From: Nitratireductor sp. GISD-1A_MAKvit
GTDB lineage: Bacteria; Pseudomonadota; Alphaproteobacteria; Rhizobiales; Rhizobiaceae
Assembly (NCBI RefSeq): GCF_040819555.1
Contig: NZ_CP161920.1
Span: 1-64,000, forward strand
Reading direction: 5' to 3'
DNA: 64,000 bases
The first letter of the stretch is position 1. The number at the start of each line of letters is the position of its first letter. The translations under genes and the position numbers were made by a program. This document shows, in pieces, positions 20,062-29,723 of this stretch. The notes beneath the pieces are model-generated. The model searched no databases. It saw only the letters and a list, made by a program, of their open reading frames with translations, and was not told the DNA's origin.

Positions 20062-20702
20062 TCCACATCCTCTGCGGTGCCCATCGCAACCGCTGCCGGT
20101 TTGTCCGCGCTTTCGCCCCGGAAGTTTCCGAGCGCACGAACGCGTTTCAGCGCCGCCTTGCCCGCGTCCCGCCCGAACACGGCAGCATGTATCACATTTG
20201 TAGCCCCCAATGCCAAACTCATTTCTTCCTCTGAAAAGAGTTTGTAAGCCGGTATCGCCGGCCCGCCCATATGGACCACTGCGTGACGCGCGGAAGTTAT
20301 CTTGCGCATCCCGTCCTGAGACGCTTCACGCGCGTGCAACACGCCATAGGCCTTTCCACTGCGCACTGAAGCTTCTACCTTCGCCGCACCCAATGCCACG
20401 GCTCCGGCCTTGCGCGCAAGCCCAAGAGCGCCAAGAGCGGCTTTTGAGAGCAATTCGTCGACCAGCGCTCCGAGTTCATCCGGTGGCCTGACCGATGTCT
20501 TCAAGGCGCGGGCAAACAGGTTTTTCTCGGCTGCCCGGTCAATATGAACACGATCAGCCGTGACCCAGCACCCACGCCCCGGGAGATTTCGTTTCAGATC
20601 GGGAACGACCATGCCGTCCGGCCCCGCGACGAACCGGATCAGGTCCTCCGCGGGTCGCGCCTTGCGCGAGACAATGCATGTGCGATCGTTCATGTCGTCC
20701 AC
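20058..20702 (-). CDS. YlxR-YlxQ fusion RNA-binding protein (DUF448 plus L7Ae-like)
   Basis: 214 residues. The N-terminal half is the YlxR fold ([28 protein letters not shown]); the second half from about residue 88 is an L7Ae/YlxQ-like RNA-binding domain ([27 protein letters not shown]). The fused form is, as far as I recall, the usual alphaproteobacterial arrangement. The family lies in the nusA-infB operon and is thought to act in RNA or ribosome metabolism; YlxR has also been linked to transcription control. It overlaps infB by four bases. Confidence 0.9.
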   Translation of the reverse strand: MDDMNDRTCIVSRKARPAEDLIRFVAGPDGMVVPDLKRNLPGRGCWVTADRVHIDRAAEKNLFARALKTSVRPPDELGALVDELLSKAALGALGLARKAGAVALGAAKVEASVRSGKAYGVLHAREASQDGMRKITSARHAVVHMGGPAIPAYKLFSEEEMSLALGATNVIHAAVFGRDAGKAALKRVRALGNFRGESADKPAAVAMGTAEDVE

Positions 20703-20823
20703 ATTTTCTCCAATTTGTACTGCCGCCTATCATTCTGCGGCTCCGCAGAGATGCGGCTGGCACAGACTCGCGGAGCAAACGTCGCGCACCGCGAGGATTG
20801 CTCTGTTCTCCGCGAGATCCATA

Positions 20824-22473
20824 TCAGACGTCCGCGCCTTCTGCGGCTTCCGGAGCCTGCTCACCTTCGGCTGATCCCGCGCCTTCTTCGCCCTCGGCGA
20901 CTTCCTCGGCAGCCGGAGCAAGGTCTTCCTCGCTTATCCAGCCCATCCTCAGACGCGCGGCAACGACCATCTGCTCGGCTTCCGCGCGCGAAAGGTCGAA
21001 CTTGGAGAACACACCCGGCTCAAACGTTGTCTCGCCGTCCTTGCGCTCTTTCCACCCGACCAGATCGTCGACGGCATAGCCGGCGAAATCTTCAATGGTT
21101 TTCACACCATCCTCGCCGACGGCAACCAACATTGCGGTGGTGATGCCCGGGATCTCACGCAGCTCGTCCTCAACACCAAGCTCTTTGCGCCTGGCGTCGT
21201 GCTCGGCCTCGATGCGCTCGAGAAACTCACGGGCGCGCATCTGGATTTCCTCGCCGGTCTCCTCGTCAAAGCCGTCGATCGAGGCAATTTCGCTCGATTC
21301 GACAAAGGCCACTTCCTCGACGCTCGTGAAGCCTTCGGAAGCCAGCACCTGACCGACCATCTCGTCCACGTTGAGCGCTTCCATGAACAGAGCGGAGCGC
21401 TCGGTGAACTCCTTCTGACGCCGGCTCGATTCTTCTTCTTCGGTCAGGATGTCGATATCCCAACCGGTCAGCTGCGAGGCCAGGCGAACGTTCTGTCCGC
21501 GGCGGCCAATGGCCAGCGAAAGCTGATCATCCGGGACCACCACTTCGATGCGCTCGGCATCTTCGTCGAGCACCACCTTGGCAACCTCGGCCGGCTGCAG
21601 CGCATTGACGATGAAAGAAGCCGCATTTTCATTCCACGGAATGATGTCGATCTTCTCGCCCTGAAGTTCGCCGACGACCGCCTGCACGCGGCTACCGCGC
21701 ATGCCCACGCAGGCGCCGACCGGGTCGATCGAGGAATCGTGGCTGATCACGGCGATCTTCGCACGGGAACCGGGATCGCGGGCCACCGAACGGATCTCGA
21801 TGATGCCGTCGTAGATTTCCGGCACTTCCATGGTGAAGAGTTTCGCCATGAACTGCGGATGCGTACGCGACAGGAAAATCTGCGGGCCGCGCTGCTCGCG
21901 GCGCACGTCATAGACATAGGCGCGGACGCGATCACCATATTTGAAGATCTCGCGGGGGATCAGCTCGTCACGACGGATGATTGCCTCGCCACGGCCCAGA
22001 TCGACGATGACATTGCCATATTCGACGCGCTTGACCGTGCCGTTCACGATCTCGCCGATGCGGTCCTTGTACTCGTCATACTGACGGTCGCGCTCCGCTT
22101 CACGGACCTTCTGCACAATCACCTGCTTGGCGGACTGTGCGGCGATGCGACCGAAATCCATGGGCGGAAGCTGTTCGGCAAGAAAATCGCCGGGCTGAGC
22201 ATCCGGATTGCGCGTGCGCGCATCCTTCATGGAAATCTCACGCGCCGGCTCCTCGACATCCTCGACAACTTCCATCAGGCGCTGAAGTTTCATCTCACCC
22301 GTCTGGGGATTGATGTCGGCGCGGATGTTGGTTTCCTGTCCGTAGCGAGAGCGCGCGGCCTTCTGGATTGCGTCAGCCATGGCGGCGATGACGATCTGCT
22401 TGTCGATAGACTTCTCGCGGGCCACCGCGTCAGCGATCTGCAGAAGCTCCAGCCTGTTCGCACTGACTGCCAT
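20824..22473 (-). CDS. nusA: Transcription termination/antitermination protein NusA
   Basis: RNA polymerase-binding factor for pausing, termination and rRNA antitermination. It has the N-terminal RNAP-binding domain, an S1 domain, two KH domains (GSRVQAVVGELQGEKIDI; GRRGQNVRLASQLTGW) and C-terminal helix-hairpin-helix/acidic repeats ending in a Glu/Ala-rich tail. The ATG at 22473 is chosen because AAGGAGAG lies just upstream and the product then begins MAVSANRLELLQIADAVA, as in relatives (549 residues). The open frame starts 12 codons earlier inside rimP. It follows rimP by one base. Confidence 0.96.
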   Translation of the reverse strand: MAVSANRLELLQIADAVAREKSIDKQIVIAAMADAIQKAARSRYGQETNIRADINPQTGEMKLQRLMEVVEDVEEPAREISMKDARTRNPDAQPGDFLAEQLPPMDFGRIAAQSAKQVIVQKVREAERDRQYDEYKDRIGEIVNGTVKRVEYGNVIVDLGRGEAIIRRDELIPREIFKYGDRVRAYVYDVRREQRGPQIFLSRTHPQFMAKLFTMEVPEIYDGIIEIRSVARDPGSRAKIAVISHDSSIDPVGACVGMRGSRVQAVVGELQGEKIDIIPWNENAASFIVNALQPAEVAKVVLDEDAERIEVVVPDDQLSLAIGRRGQNVRLASQLTGWDIDILTEEEESSRRQKEFTERSALFMEALNVDEMVGQVLASEGFTSVEEVAFVESSEIASIDGFDEETGEEIQMRAREFLERIEAEHDARRKELGVEDELREIPGITTAMLVAVGEDGVKTIEDFAGYAVDDLVGWKERKDGETTFEPGVFSKFDLSRAEAEQMVVAARLRMGWISEEDLAPAAEEVAEGEEGAGSAEGEQAPEAAEGADV

Positions 22474-22474
22474 A

Positions 22475-23164
22475 TCACTCTCCTTCAGCGTGGGTCTCGG
22501 GATCATCATCCCCGACCGGCTCAGTTGCGTTTTGCTTTTCGGACCGCTGCGCGGCCCTTTCCGATGCGGAAGGTCGGCGATTGCGCTTGCGCTCGCGACG
22601 CTCTTCCTTCTCCTGCTTCAGGGCGTCGCGAACCAGCTCATCCGTCAGAACCAGCCTTGCCTCCGCGATCGCTTCGAAGGGAATTCCGAAAAGGACATCC
22701 TCGTCGCCCTCTTCTTCAGCCGTATCCGGTTCGATCGTCACCGTCTGATCGTCGCTCTCGACGATATAGCCGCGAAAACGCTTGCGCCCTTCGAGCAGGA
22801 CCGAGGTTTCGATCTTGACCAGATGCCCTGCAGCGCCGGAAAAGTCGGCCTTGCGCACCAGCGGACGATCGATACCGGGCGAGGAGATTTCGAGTTGATA
22901 TGCCGTCTCGATCGGGTCCTCGACGTCGAGCACAGGTGAAAGAGCCCGGCTGACTTCCTCGCAGTCTTCAACGGTCATTGCGCCGTCGGACCGCTCCGCC
23001 ATGATCTGCAGCGTCGCTCCGTCCTGCGCGGTCAAGCGCACACGCACCAACCGATATCCGATGGCACCAAGAACGGGAATGATGATCGAGGCGACCCGTG
23101 CCTCGATGCCGCTTTCGCGGATCAACCTGTCATCACCGTTCCCGTCTACTGAAACTGCCGTCAT
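22475..23164 (-). CDS. rimP: Ribosome maturation factor RimP
   Basis: Acts in 30S subunit assembly. The core family fold is present ([37 protein letters not shown]), followed by a charged, low-complexity C-terminal extension rich in Lys, Arg and Glu. The ATG at 23164 is chosen over the one seven codons upstream because GGAGG lies four bases before it; the product is 229 residues. It is the first gene of the nusA-infB operon, 27 bases downstream of a terminator-like leader element. Confidence 0.94.
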   Translation of the reverse strand: MTAVSVDGNGDDRLIRESGIEARVASIIIPVLGAIGYRLVRVRLTAQDGATLQIMAERSDGAMTVEDCEEVSRALSPVLDVEDPIETAYQLEISSPGIDRPLVRKADFSGAAGHLVKIETSVLLEGRKRFRGYIVESDDQTVTIEPDTAEEEGDEDVLFGIPFEAIAEARLVLTDELVRDALKQEKEERRERKRNRRPSASERAAQRSEKQNATEPVGDDDPETHAEGE

Positions 23165-23190
23165 CCAACCTCCGGACAGACGCATCTAAC

Positions 23191-23220
23191 AAAAAAGAGC
23201 GGGACCGGCGGGACCCACTC
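23191..23220 (-). terminator. Intrinsic-terminator-like attenuator in the rimP-nusA leader
   Basis: On the minus strand GAGTGGG pairs with CCCGCTC (7 bp, one G-U) around a 10-base loop, followed directly by TTTTTT. It lies just 27 bases upstream of the rimP ATG and 440 bases downstream of the nearest upstream minus-strand gene, so it belongs to the rimP leader. It may attenuate the operon that encodes NusA. Confidence 0.6.
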
Positions 23221-23427
23221 TCCGTCATAACGACCAAGAATTTGAATTGGATATAGACGAACCCACCGGTCTTTTCAAGTACGCCGGAGCAAAAGCCCGG
23301 ACGCACGGATAGCAGCCCGACAGGCATGCCGCCCCGCATGGATGCATGGCTGCTCTGCTAGATTACCGCTTCTTTCCAAACCCCGCCCGTCCTATTTATG
23401 CTGCATTGCACAACGAAAGGAAGAACG

Positions 23428-23592
23428 ATGTCTGCTCGGAAATTCGTGACGGGAATTGGAGAGTTTTTCAGCGTGATAGAAAGCGCTGTCGCAGTGTCTT
23501 CTGCAGTGCGAAACCGGCGCCGCGCACTGGACACCGATCTCCACCGTCTGGGCATCGATCCCGAACGGTTCCATGCTTCTCGGCGTGGATAG
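23428..23592 (+). CDS. Small conserved-looking hypothetical protein (54 aa)
   Basis: A 54-residue basic protein starting MSARKFVTGIGEFFSVIES and ending DPERFHASRRG. AAAGGAAG seven bases before the ATG is a good ribosome-binding site, better than for the earlier in-frame ATG at 23398. It has a short amphipathic stretch (ESAVAVSSAVRNRRR) and a C-terminal L-G-I-D-P motif that recalls small DUF1127-like rhizobial proteins. Function unknown. It is the only plus-strand gene in a long minus-strand block, convergent with trmB. Confidence 0.6.
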   Translation: MSARKFVTGIGEFFSVIESAVAVSSAVRNRRRALDTDLHRLGIDPERFHASRRG

Positions 23593-23635
23593 GTCGTTTC
23601 TGCTGCCCTGAAGTGGCCCCCAATACCGCGCATTC

Positions 23636-23664
23636 AGATTGCCCTGCCTGGGCGGAGGCAATCT
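23636..23664. terminator. Hairpin between the small ORF and trmB
   Basis: AGATTGCC (23636-23643) pairs perfectly with GGCAATCT (23657-23664). It overlaps the trmB stop codon and lies 43 bases after the small plus-strand gene. Downstream on the plus strand is AATTTC, a poor U-tract. It is a candidate shared end for two convergent transcripts. Confidence 0.45.
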
Positions 23665-24364
23665 AATTTCTGCGGAAAGTCAGGTAGGCTGGTGTTCGCC
23701 CTTCACGGATCGCCTTTGCTTCATATCTGGTTCCAGGCCAGCCGTCATAAGGGGTTGCCCAGTCTGCCGCGCATTCCGCCTGCCAGGAGAATGCCGGGTG
23801 CGCACCGCAGTGCTGCAGCGTCCAGTTGATATAGGTATCGATATCGGAAGCAAACCGGAACCTGCCACCAGGCCGCAACACGCGGGCAAATCGGTCCAGA
23901 TTGACCGGGTTCACGAAGCGACGTTTCCAGTGCTTCTTCTTGGGCCAGGGATCGGGGTACAGCAGATCGATGCCGCATATGGAGGATTCGGGCAACCGAT
24001 CCAGGAGTGCGGTTGCGTCGTCATTGTAGACGCGAAGGTTCGCCGGAACCCCACCCATCTCTTCGACTGCCGATGCCAGCTTGGCCATGCCGTTGACGAA
24101 CGGCTCCACGCCGATGAAGCCGGTGCGGGGATGGCGTTGCAGCTCATGAAGCAGGTGTTCGCCACCACCAAATCCGATTTCCAGCCTGACATCGTCGACC
24201 GGTTTCTGGAACAGAGCCGGCACGTCGATGACCGCTTCATCCAGCGGCACCAGAGCCTTGTCGAGAAGCGCGGAAAGGGCCGAGCCCTGCCTGGGGCGCA
24301 ACCGCTTTCCGTGCCGACGGCCGAAAAACGCTTCGGTAGACCGGCTGGGTCGTTCTTCAGACAT
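23663..24364 (-). CDS. trmB: tRNA (guanine-N7)-methyltransferase TrmB
   Basis: SAM-dependent enzyme that makes m7G46 in the variable loop of tRNAs. The SAM-binding motif [11 protein letters not shown] and the family motif [17 protein letters not shown] are present, along with the C-terminal T-P-Y-D...T-R-Y-E motif. It has 233 residues, the normal length. It lies directly downstream of metK, which makes its methyl donor, and is probably co-transcribed with it. Confidence 0.95.
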   Translation of the reverse strand: MSEERPSRSTEAFFGRRHGKRLRPRQGSALSALLDKALVPLDEAVIDVPALFQKPVDDVRLEIGFGGGEHLLHELQRHPRTGFIGVEPFVNGMAKLASAVEEMGGVPANLRVYNDDATALLDRLPESSICGIDLLYPDPWPKKKHWKRRFVNPVNLDRFARVLRPGGRFRFASDIDTYINWTLQHCGAHPAFSWQAECAADWATPYDGWPGTRYEAKAIREGRTPAYLTFRRN

Positions 24365-24396
24365 CGGGCGCTTCCGTGGGAGGGGCTGAAGCCGCG

Positions 24397-25678
24397 TTAA
24401 GCGGCTTTGGCCAGGGCCTGCTTGAGTGTCTTGACCAGATCGGTACGCTCCCAGGAGAACGAACCGTCGCGGCTGGCCTTGCGGCCAAAATGACCATACG
24501 CGGCCGTCTTGGCGTAGATGGGCCGGTTCAGGTCGAGATGGCGGCGAATGCCGCTCGGCGAGAGATCCATGACTTCCCGAATGGCAATCTCGACCTCTTC
24601 TTCCGAAACGCGCCCCGTGCCGTGCAGGTCCACATACACCGACAATGGCTGCGCAACGCCAATGGCGTAGGAAAGCTGGATCGTGCAGCGCTCGGCGAGA
24701 TTGGCCGCAACCACATTCTTGGCGAGATAGCGAGCCGCATAGGCTGCGGACCGGTCGACCTTGGTCGTGTCCTTGCCTGAAAAGGCTCCCCCGCCATGGG
24801 GCGCCGCGCCGCCATAGGTATCGACGATGATCTTGCGCCCGGTCAAACCGGCATCTCCATCAGGCCCACCAATGACAAACTTGCCGGTCGGATTGATGTA
24901 CCAGTTGCAGTTGTCTGCGACCTTGATTCCGCCCGAAGAAAGCGCTTCCTGAATGTACGGTTCAACGACCTGACGCACCTTGTTGCTATCCCAGGAAGCA
25001 TCGAGGTGCTGGGTCGACAGAACGATTTCTGTGACCTCCGACGGCATGCCGTCCACATAGCGGACAGTGACCTGTGCCTTGGCATCGGGGCCAAGCCGGG
25101 CAGCATCACCCTCACCGGATTTGCGCGCATCTGCGAGCAGCTGCAGGATCTTGTGCGAGTAGTAAATTGGCGCCGGCATCAGGTCCGGCGTTTCCCGGCA
25201 TGCATAGCCGAACATGATGCCCTGATCACCGGCACCCTCTTCGCCCTGACGATCAGCGGCATTGTCGACACCCTGACCGATGTCCGGTGACTGGCCGTGA
25301 AGGAGAACGTCGATCTTTGCAGTTTTCCAGTGAAAGCCGTCCTGCTCGTAACCGATGGCACGGATGGCACGGCGCGCGGCCCGAACGGAAGCGTGAAGGG
25401 TTGATGAGCGGGTTGCCCTTCGAATCCTTGGCGACTTCCCCGGTATTCCTGTCCCGCTTGAGCAGCGTCTCGGGAACGCGGACCTCGCCGGCAATCACGA
25501 CACGATTCGTCGTGGCCAGCGTTTCGCAGGCGACCCGGACCTTCCAGGGGTCCATGCCGGATTTCTTGGCTTCCCGATAGACCAGATCGACGATCTCGTC
25601 GGATATGCGATCGCAGACCTTGTCTGGATGGCCTTCGGAAACGGATTCGCTTGTAAAGAGATAGTTCTTGCGCGCCAC
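24397..25678 (-). pseudogene. metK: S-adenosylmethionine synthetase, frameshifted as sequenced
   Basis: Makes SAM from methionine and ATP. The N-terminal part starts at GTG 25678 with GAGGGG upstream and reads [21 protein letters not shown]. The reading frame breaks after NPSRFRS and resumes in another frame at [16 protein letters not shown], with the rest intact ([19 protein letters not shown], end LAKAA). Removing one base from the CCC run at 25380-25382 restores one continuous normal-length protein. Because metK is normally essential and single-copy, an assembly error is more likely than a real loss. trmB follows on the same strand. Confidence 0.9.
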
Positions 25679-25782
25679 GGGTATCCCCTCTGAGAAGAAG
25701 CCGATCAATCTGTCGGCAACAGGCGCCCTTCTGTTAGCCAAGCTGCACCCGGCAGGTCAAGCAAAACGGTTGCAACGCAACA

Positions 25783-25811
25783 TAAAACGGGGAACGGATG
25801 AACCATTCCCC
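25783..25811 (-). terminator. Rho-independent terminator after the HTH regulator gene
   Basis: On the minus strand GGGGAATGG pairs with CCGTTCCCC (one mismatch) around the loop TTCAT, followed by GTTTTAT. It lies 56 bases after the regulator stop and upstream of metK, so it separates the lnt-regulator unit from metK-trmB. Confidence 0.75.
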
Positions 25812-25866
25812 GCAGGTAGGTCGTCAATTCAGGAGTCTACGAAAGTACCGGACTGGGTCTTCGATT

Positions 25867-26283
25867 TCAGTCCGCGTTTTCTGTAGCAAGCACCTTCACC
25901 AGATCGATGACGCGACGCCTTACTTTAGGATCGGAGATTTTTGCGAAAGCCCTGTTGAGCTGCACGCCTTCGCTGCTGTTGAGAAAGTCGACGACAAAAT
26001 CCGCGCCTTCTTCCGCCATGCCCCCACCGGCTTCGTTTTCGTCACCTCCCGGCGCCCCTTCGAAAAAGAACGCCACCGGTGCGCTGAGAACCGATGCAAT
26101 TGCCTGCAGCCGGCTTGCGCCGACGCGATTTGTGCCCTTTTCATATTTCTGAATCTGCTGGAAAGTTATGCCGAGACTTTCGCCAAGTTTTTCCTGGCTC
26201 ATCCCAAGCATGTTTCTTCTTAGCCTGATCCGACCACCGACATGGATGTCGATCGGATTCGGTTTTTTCTTATTTTTGTTCAT
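25867..26283 (-). CDS. XRE-family helix-turn-helix regulator (PhrR-like)
   Basis: 138-residue protein with an N-terminal Cro/CI-type helix-turn-helix (IRLRRNMLGMSQEKLGESLG...ITFQQIQKYEKGTNRV) and a C-terminal helical region. Position between lnt and metK matches the low-pH-induced regulator PhrR recalled next to actA (lnt) in Sinorhizobium; that link is from memory and the specific role is inferred. The ATG at 26283 is chosen for its AGGGA upstream; the open frame extends 23 codons further. A terminator follows it. Confidence 0.85.
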   Translation of the reverse strand: MNKNKKKPNPIDIHVGGRIRLRRNMLGMSQEKLGESLGITFQQIQKYEKGTNRVGASRLQAIASVLSAPVAFFFEGAPGGDENEAGGGMAEEGADFVVDFLNSSEGVQLNRAFAKISDPKVRRRVIDLVKVLATENAD

Positions 26284-26416
26284 ATATTCCCTCGCCATCC
26301 GGCACGGGGTTGCCATTGACCGACCTACGTCTTCGACCTCCCAGAGCCCCAAGCCTGTTCCAATCGAATTAAGATGTAGTCGGCTTACACACTATGCGTA
26401 GCCGAGTGGGGCAATG

Positions 26417-28000
26417 TCAATTCGCTCTCAGACGCCCGATCAAGGGTGCCCCGAGAAGCATCGCCCCGAACACCAACGCAACAAACAGCCCATTGGTTCC
26501 GGCATCTGTAAAATAATATTTCTTATTGCTTGAAATCGGCAGATTCACGTCCAGGTTCCCGACGACTGAAAGGTCGAATGCATCGATTACCCTTCCAGAC
26601 GAATCGACTACGGCGGATATGCCCGAGTTTGCGGCGCGCACGAGAGGTACTCGGTTTTCGATCGCGCGCAGACGCGCCTGGCGAAAATGCTGATAGGGCC
26701 CCGGAGAAAAGCCAAACCAGGCATCATTCGTCACGTTGAGGAGGAAGTCGGCCTGCTCCGCGCTGCCGGAAACCAGTTGCGGAAAAATTACCTCATAGCA
26801 GATGAAGGGGAGAGCATTTATCCCGGAAGCGACCTCGATGGGCCGCCGTTGCCCACCGGCAGTGAAAGGGCCCGCGGACTGAACTATCTGCTCTACCCCC
26901 AGGGCCTTGAGAACACCGGAAAACGGGACGTACTCGCCGAAGGGCACCAGATGGCTTTTGTCGACCGCATCCATGATCGACCCATCGTCGGCGATGACCA
27001 TCACCGAGTTGTAGTACCGGGTGGCTGCGAGCCCCTCTCCCCTCTCGGCGCGCACCGCACCTGTGACAAGGACCTGTCCTTCATCAAGCACCTCCCCGAG
27101 CCGGGCCAGCGCATCGGGCCGATCCGTGAACAGGAAGGGCACCGCCGTTTCCGGCCAGACAATGAGGGACGGCTTTCCCACCACCCCGTCGGCCGGGCGC
27201 GCGGTAAGTTCCAGTAGAGTGTCGAATATCCGGTTCTGCTCGGCCTCATCCCACTTCTCCGTCTGGGTTATCGACGGCTGAACGATCCGAACCTGCAACG
27301 ATGTTCCGTCATCGGCGGTGCTAGAAAGTGCGATCAAGCCAAACCCGAGTTGCGTACCGACAAGGACGAGCGCGGCCAGGAAACCGGCAACAAGATGCCG
27401 GCGCGTGCCCAGGAGAGCGGGAACTGAAAAACCGAACACCGCAAGGATGTTCATGCCGAAAAGGCCGACAATCCCGGCTGCCTGCATGGCTGTCAGTGTC
27501 GGCATGGCCGCATAGCCGATCGCGTTCCACGGAAAACCGGTGAAAAGCGTGGCTCGCATCCACTCAGCCATTCCAAAGGCCAGAGCAAGCGCGATGATGC
27601 GGAAAACACCATCAAACCAGAACAGGCGCGCCAGCAGGGCTGCGATGCCATAGAATACCGCCAGACATGCCGGCAACCCTACGAGTGCCAGGGGGAGGGC
27701 CCAAGCGAAATTGCCAGCATCCACCAGCAACGCGTTTCCGATCCACCACAGCCCGACAAGAAAGTAACCAAAGCCGAACCACCATCCGGTTTTGAAAGCA
27801 GGGAGCATGCGGGCCGCAGGCCCGTGACCCTCGGAAACGGCTCCATCCAGAAGCCAGACCAGAACCGGAAATGCGACAAAGCAAGCAGCAAAAAAATCGA
27901 AAGGTGGCTGCGCAAATGCGGCGACGCCGCCTGCGAGGAAGGCAGCGAGCGAACGGCGCCACCCATACAGTAAGATCACCCTTCCGGCGAGGCTTTCCAT
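26417..28000 (-). CDS. lnt: Apolipoprotein N-acyltransferase Lnt
   Basis: Inner-membrane enzyme that adds the third acyl chain to lipoproteins. The N-terminal part has multiple transmembrane helices (GWRRSLAAFLAGGVAAFAQPPF and following); the C-terminal part is a nitrilase-like domain in the periplasm. The Glu-Lys-Cys triad is visible in IVWPETAVPF, VDKSHLVPFGEYVPF and FICYEVIFP. The ATG at 28000 gives 527 residues; an upstream ATG adds 11 unlikely residues. It lies between corC and the HTH regulator on the same strand; its Sinorhizobium homologue is the acid-tolerance gene actA. Confidence 0.94.
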   Translation of the reverse strand: MESLAGRVILLYGWRRSLAAFLAGGVAAFAQPPFDFFAACFVAFPVLVWLLDGAVSEGHGPAARMLPAFKTGWWFGFGYFLVGLWWIGNALLVDAGNFAWALPLALVGLPACLAVFYGIAALLARLFWFDGVFRIIALALAFGMAEWMRATLFTGFPWNAIGYAAMPTLTAMQAAGIVGLFGMNILAVFGFSVPALLGTRRHLVAGFLAALVLVGTQLGFGLIALSSTADDGTSLQVRIVQPSITQTEKWDEAEQNRIFDTLLELTARPADGVVGKPSLIVWPETAVPFLFTDRPDALARLGEVLDEGQVLVTGAVRAERGEGLAATRYYNSVMVIADDGSIMDAVDKSHLVPFGEYVPFSGVLKALGVEQIVQSAGPFTAGGQRRPIEVASGINALPFICYEVIFPQLVSGSAEQADFLLNVTNDAWFGFSPGPYQHFRQARLRAIENRVPLVRAANSGISAVVDSSGRVIDAFDLSVVGNLDVNLPISSNKKYYFTDAGTNGLFVALVFGAMLLGAPLIGRLRAN

Positions 28001-28120
28001 CCACCCATCCGCTAAACCCGAATCACAGCACAAGAAGTATCAGCAGTTTCTTCACGTTTGAAACCGTATCGATACACTGCCGCGTGCTCGAGTGCTGAAA
28101 GCCCGGAAACGGCCGCTCCG

Positions 28121-29179
28121 CTACATATTGTCGCTGGGGCGCGAGCTTGCTCTTCTGCGTCGTTCGGACGCACGGTTGTGAACGATGCGCACGCGCTTGA
28201 CGCGACGTGGGTCGGCATCGAGAACCTGGAATTCAAAACCGGGAATGGCCTGAATCACCTCTCCACGTGCAGGAACCCGGCCGAGCACGTTGAAGATCAC
28301 ACCGCCGATCGTATCCACATCTTCGGAATGTTCCTCGGCATGAAACTCCTCACCGATAACCTCTGCCACATCCTCGATCTCGGCCTTTGCATCAACCACG
28401 AAAGTGTCTTCGCCCACCTGTTCGATAAGCGCGGCGTCATCGTCATGTTCGTCTTCGATATCACCCACAACCATTTCGACGATGTCTTCGAGCGAGACCA
28501 ATCCGTCTGTGCCGCCATACTCATCGATCACGAGCGCCATCTGCGTTCTTGAAGCCTGCATGCGCGCCATCAGGTCGGAAGCCAGCATGGAAGGGGGAAC
28601 GAACAGGATTGATCGAGGCAGGTTGAGTTCACCAATGGTCCGCGTGAGATCGACCTTTGCGAGGTCAAATGCCGTCGGCTCGGGTGCCTTGCGGCTGCGT
28701 CCTTTCTTCGCGCGTGCGGTTCTCGTTATGTGGCTGACCACATCGCGGATATGCACCATGCCCCTCGGGTCATCGAGGGTTTCACCGTAAACGGGCATGC
28801 GCGAGTGGCCGGATTTCTCAAAACAGTTGAGCAGCTCACCCAGGGTGGTGTTCAGGTCCACAGCCTCGATGTCGGCGCGCGGCACCATCACATCTTCGAC
28901 ACGCAGTTCGCGCAGACGCAGGATGTTTTTCAGCATCGCCCGTTCGCCGGGCGAAAAGGCCTCCGTATCCTGCGTCTTGTCGTCCAGCGCATCCGCCAGG
29001 TCTTCACGAAGCGAAGATCCGTTGCGAATACCGAGCGCAGACATGCATCTCTCCCAAAGAGAGGGGCGGTTTCCGGAGACGTTCTGAGTAGAACTACTAG
29101 AGTCCTCTTCCCCCTCCTCGGAGGATTTCGCCTCGCTTGCGGGCATGTCGCCCGTCGCGATCATCGTATTTTCTGTCAT
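28121..29179 (-). CDS. CBS-domain hemolysin/CorC-family protein
   Basis: 352 residues with no membrane helices: an acidic N-terminal segment, two CBS domains (about 95-250, including VEDVMVPRADIEAVDL and GTDGLVSLEDIVEMVVGDIEDEHD) and a C-terminal CorC/HlyC transporter-associated domain (TIGGVIFNVLGRVPARGEVI). This is the CorC/TlyC soluble form. CorC has been linked to Mg/Co efflux and such genes commonly lie next to ybeY and lnt; the exact ligand is not known. It follows ybeY and precedes lnt on the same strand. Confidence 0.88.
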   Translation of the reverse strand: MTENTMIATGDMPASEAKSSEEGEEDSSSSTQNVSGNRPSLWERCMSALGIRNGSSLREDLADALDDKTQDTEAFSPGERAMLKNILRLRELRVEDVMVPRADIEAVDLNTTLGELLNCFEKSGHSRMPVYGETLDDPRGMVHIRDVVSHITRTARAKKGRSRKAPEPTAFDLAKVDLTRTIGELNLPRSILFVPPSMLASDLMARMQASRTQMALVIDEYGGTDGLVSLEDIVEMVVGDIEDEHDDDAALIEQVGEDTFVVDAKAEIEDVAEVIGEEFHAEEHSEDVDTIGGVIFNVLGRVPARGEVIQAIPGFEFQVLDADPRRVKRVRIVHNRASERRRRASSRPSDNM

Positions 29180-29206
29180 GGCCGTTTGTTCAATTGAGCC
29201 TTTCAG

Positions 29207-29710
29207 TTAGGCATAAGGGTCTTGAATGGCAAGTGTTTGCAGCGCTTTGCGCTCCAATTCTTCCATCTCTTCGGCTTCTTCATCGGTTTCATGATCATAT
29301 CCCATGATATGCAAAAATCCGTGAATAATGAGATGGGTCAGATGATGATCGAATTGCTTGCCCTCTTCTGCAGCTTCCCGCGCGACGGTCTCGTGGGCGA
29401 CAATAATGTCACCAAGGGGCTGCAGTTCATCTCCCGGATTGATTATCTCAGGCGCAGGAAAGGAGAGCACATTGGTGGGCCTGTCCTTGCCGCGCCATTC
29501 GCGATTCAACACCTGGATTTGGGCGTCGCCAGTGAAAAGCAGGCTGATCGCACCGCCCTCATCCGGCTCAAGTCCGATAACAGATACAGCCGCGTGAACG
29601 GCCCGATCAGCCAGCGCCTGAAGCGCAGTTTCCGACGACCAGTCACCCGCCTCGATGGCGACTTCAACAACGATTTCCGGCAATTCACCGGCAGGAGGAA
29701 TATCGTCCAT
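29207..29710 (-). CDS. ybeY: Endoribonuclease YbeY (16S rRNA maturation)
   Basis: Single-strand-specific metal-dependent endoribonuclease used in 16S rRNA 3'-end maturation and ribosome quality control. The zinc-binding motif HGFLHIMGYDH is intact near the C-terminus. The ATG at 29710 is chosen because the product then begins MDDIPPAGELPEIVVEVAIE with 167 residues, normal for the family, and begins 13 bases after the phoH stop in its repaired frame. The longer open frame (to 29785) runs into phoH. The Shine-Dalgarno is weak (GCAGG), consistent with coupling to phoH. Confidence 0.93.
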   Translation of the reverse strand: MDDIPPAGELPEIVVEVAIEAGDWSSETALQALADRAVHAAVSVIGLEPDEGGAISLLFTGDAQIQVLNREWRGKDRPTNVLSFPAPEIINPGDELQPLGDIIVAHETVAREAAEEGKQFDHHLTHLIIHGFLHIMGYDHETDEEAEEMEELERKALQTLAIQDPYA

Positions 29711-29723
29711 CAGCCTGCGCGGA

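Noticed and set aside
18613..20247. 544-codon open frame opposite infB and ylxR
   Set aside because: Leu/Arg/Gly-rich shadow of the IF-2 coiled-coil and G domain; no recognisable fold.
21199..22818. 539-codon open frame opposite nusA and rimP
   Set aside because: His/Asp-rich shadow with no family features.
23221..23427. Possible tRNA upstream of rimP (metY position in E. coli)
   Set aside because: No cloverleaf or T-loop sequence could be found.
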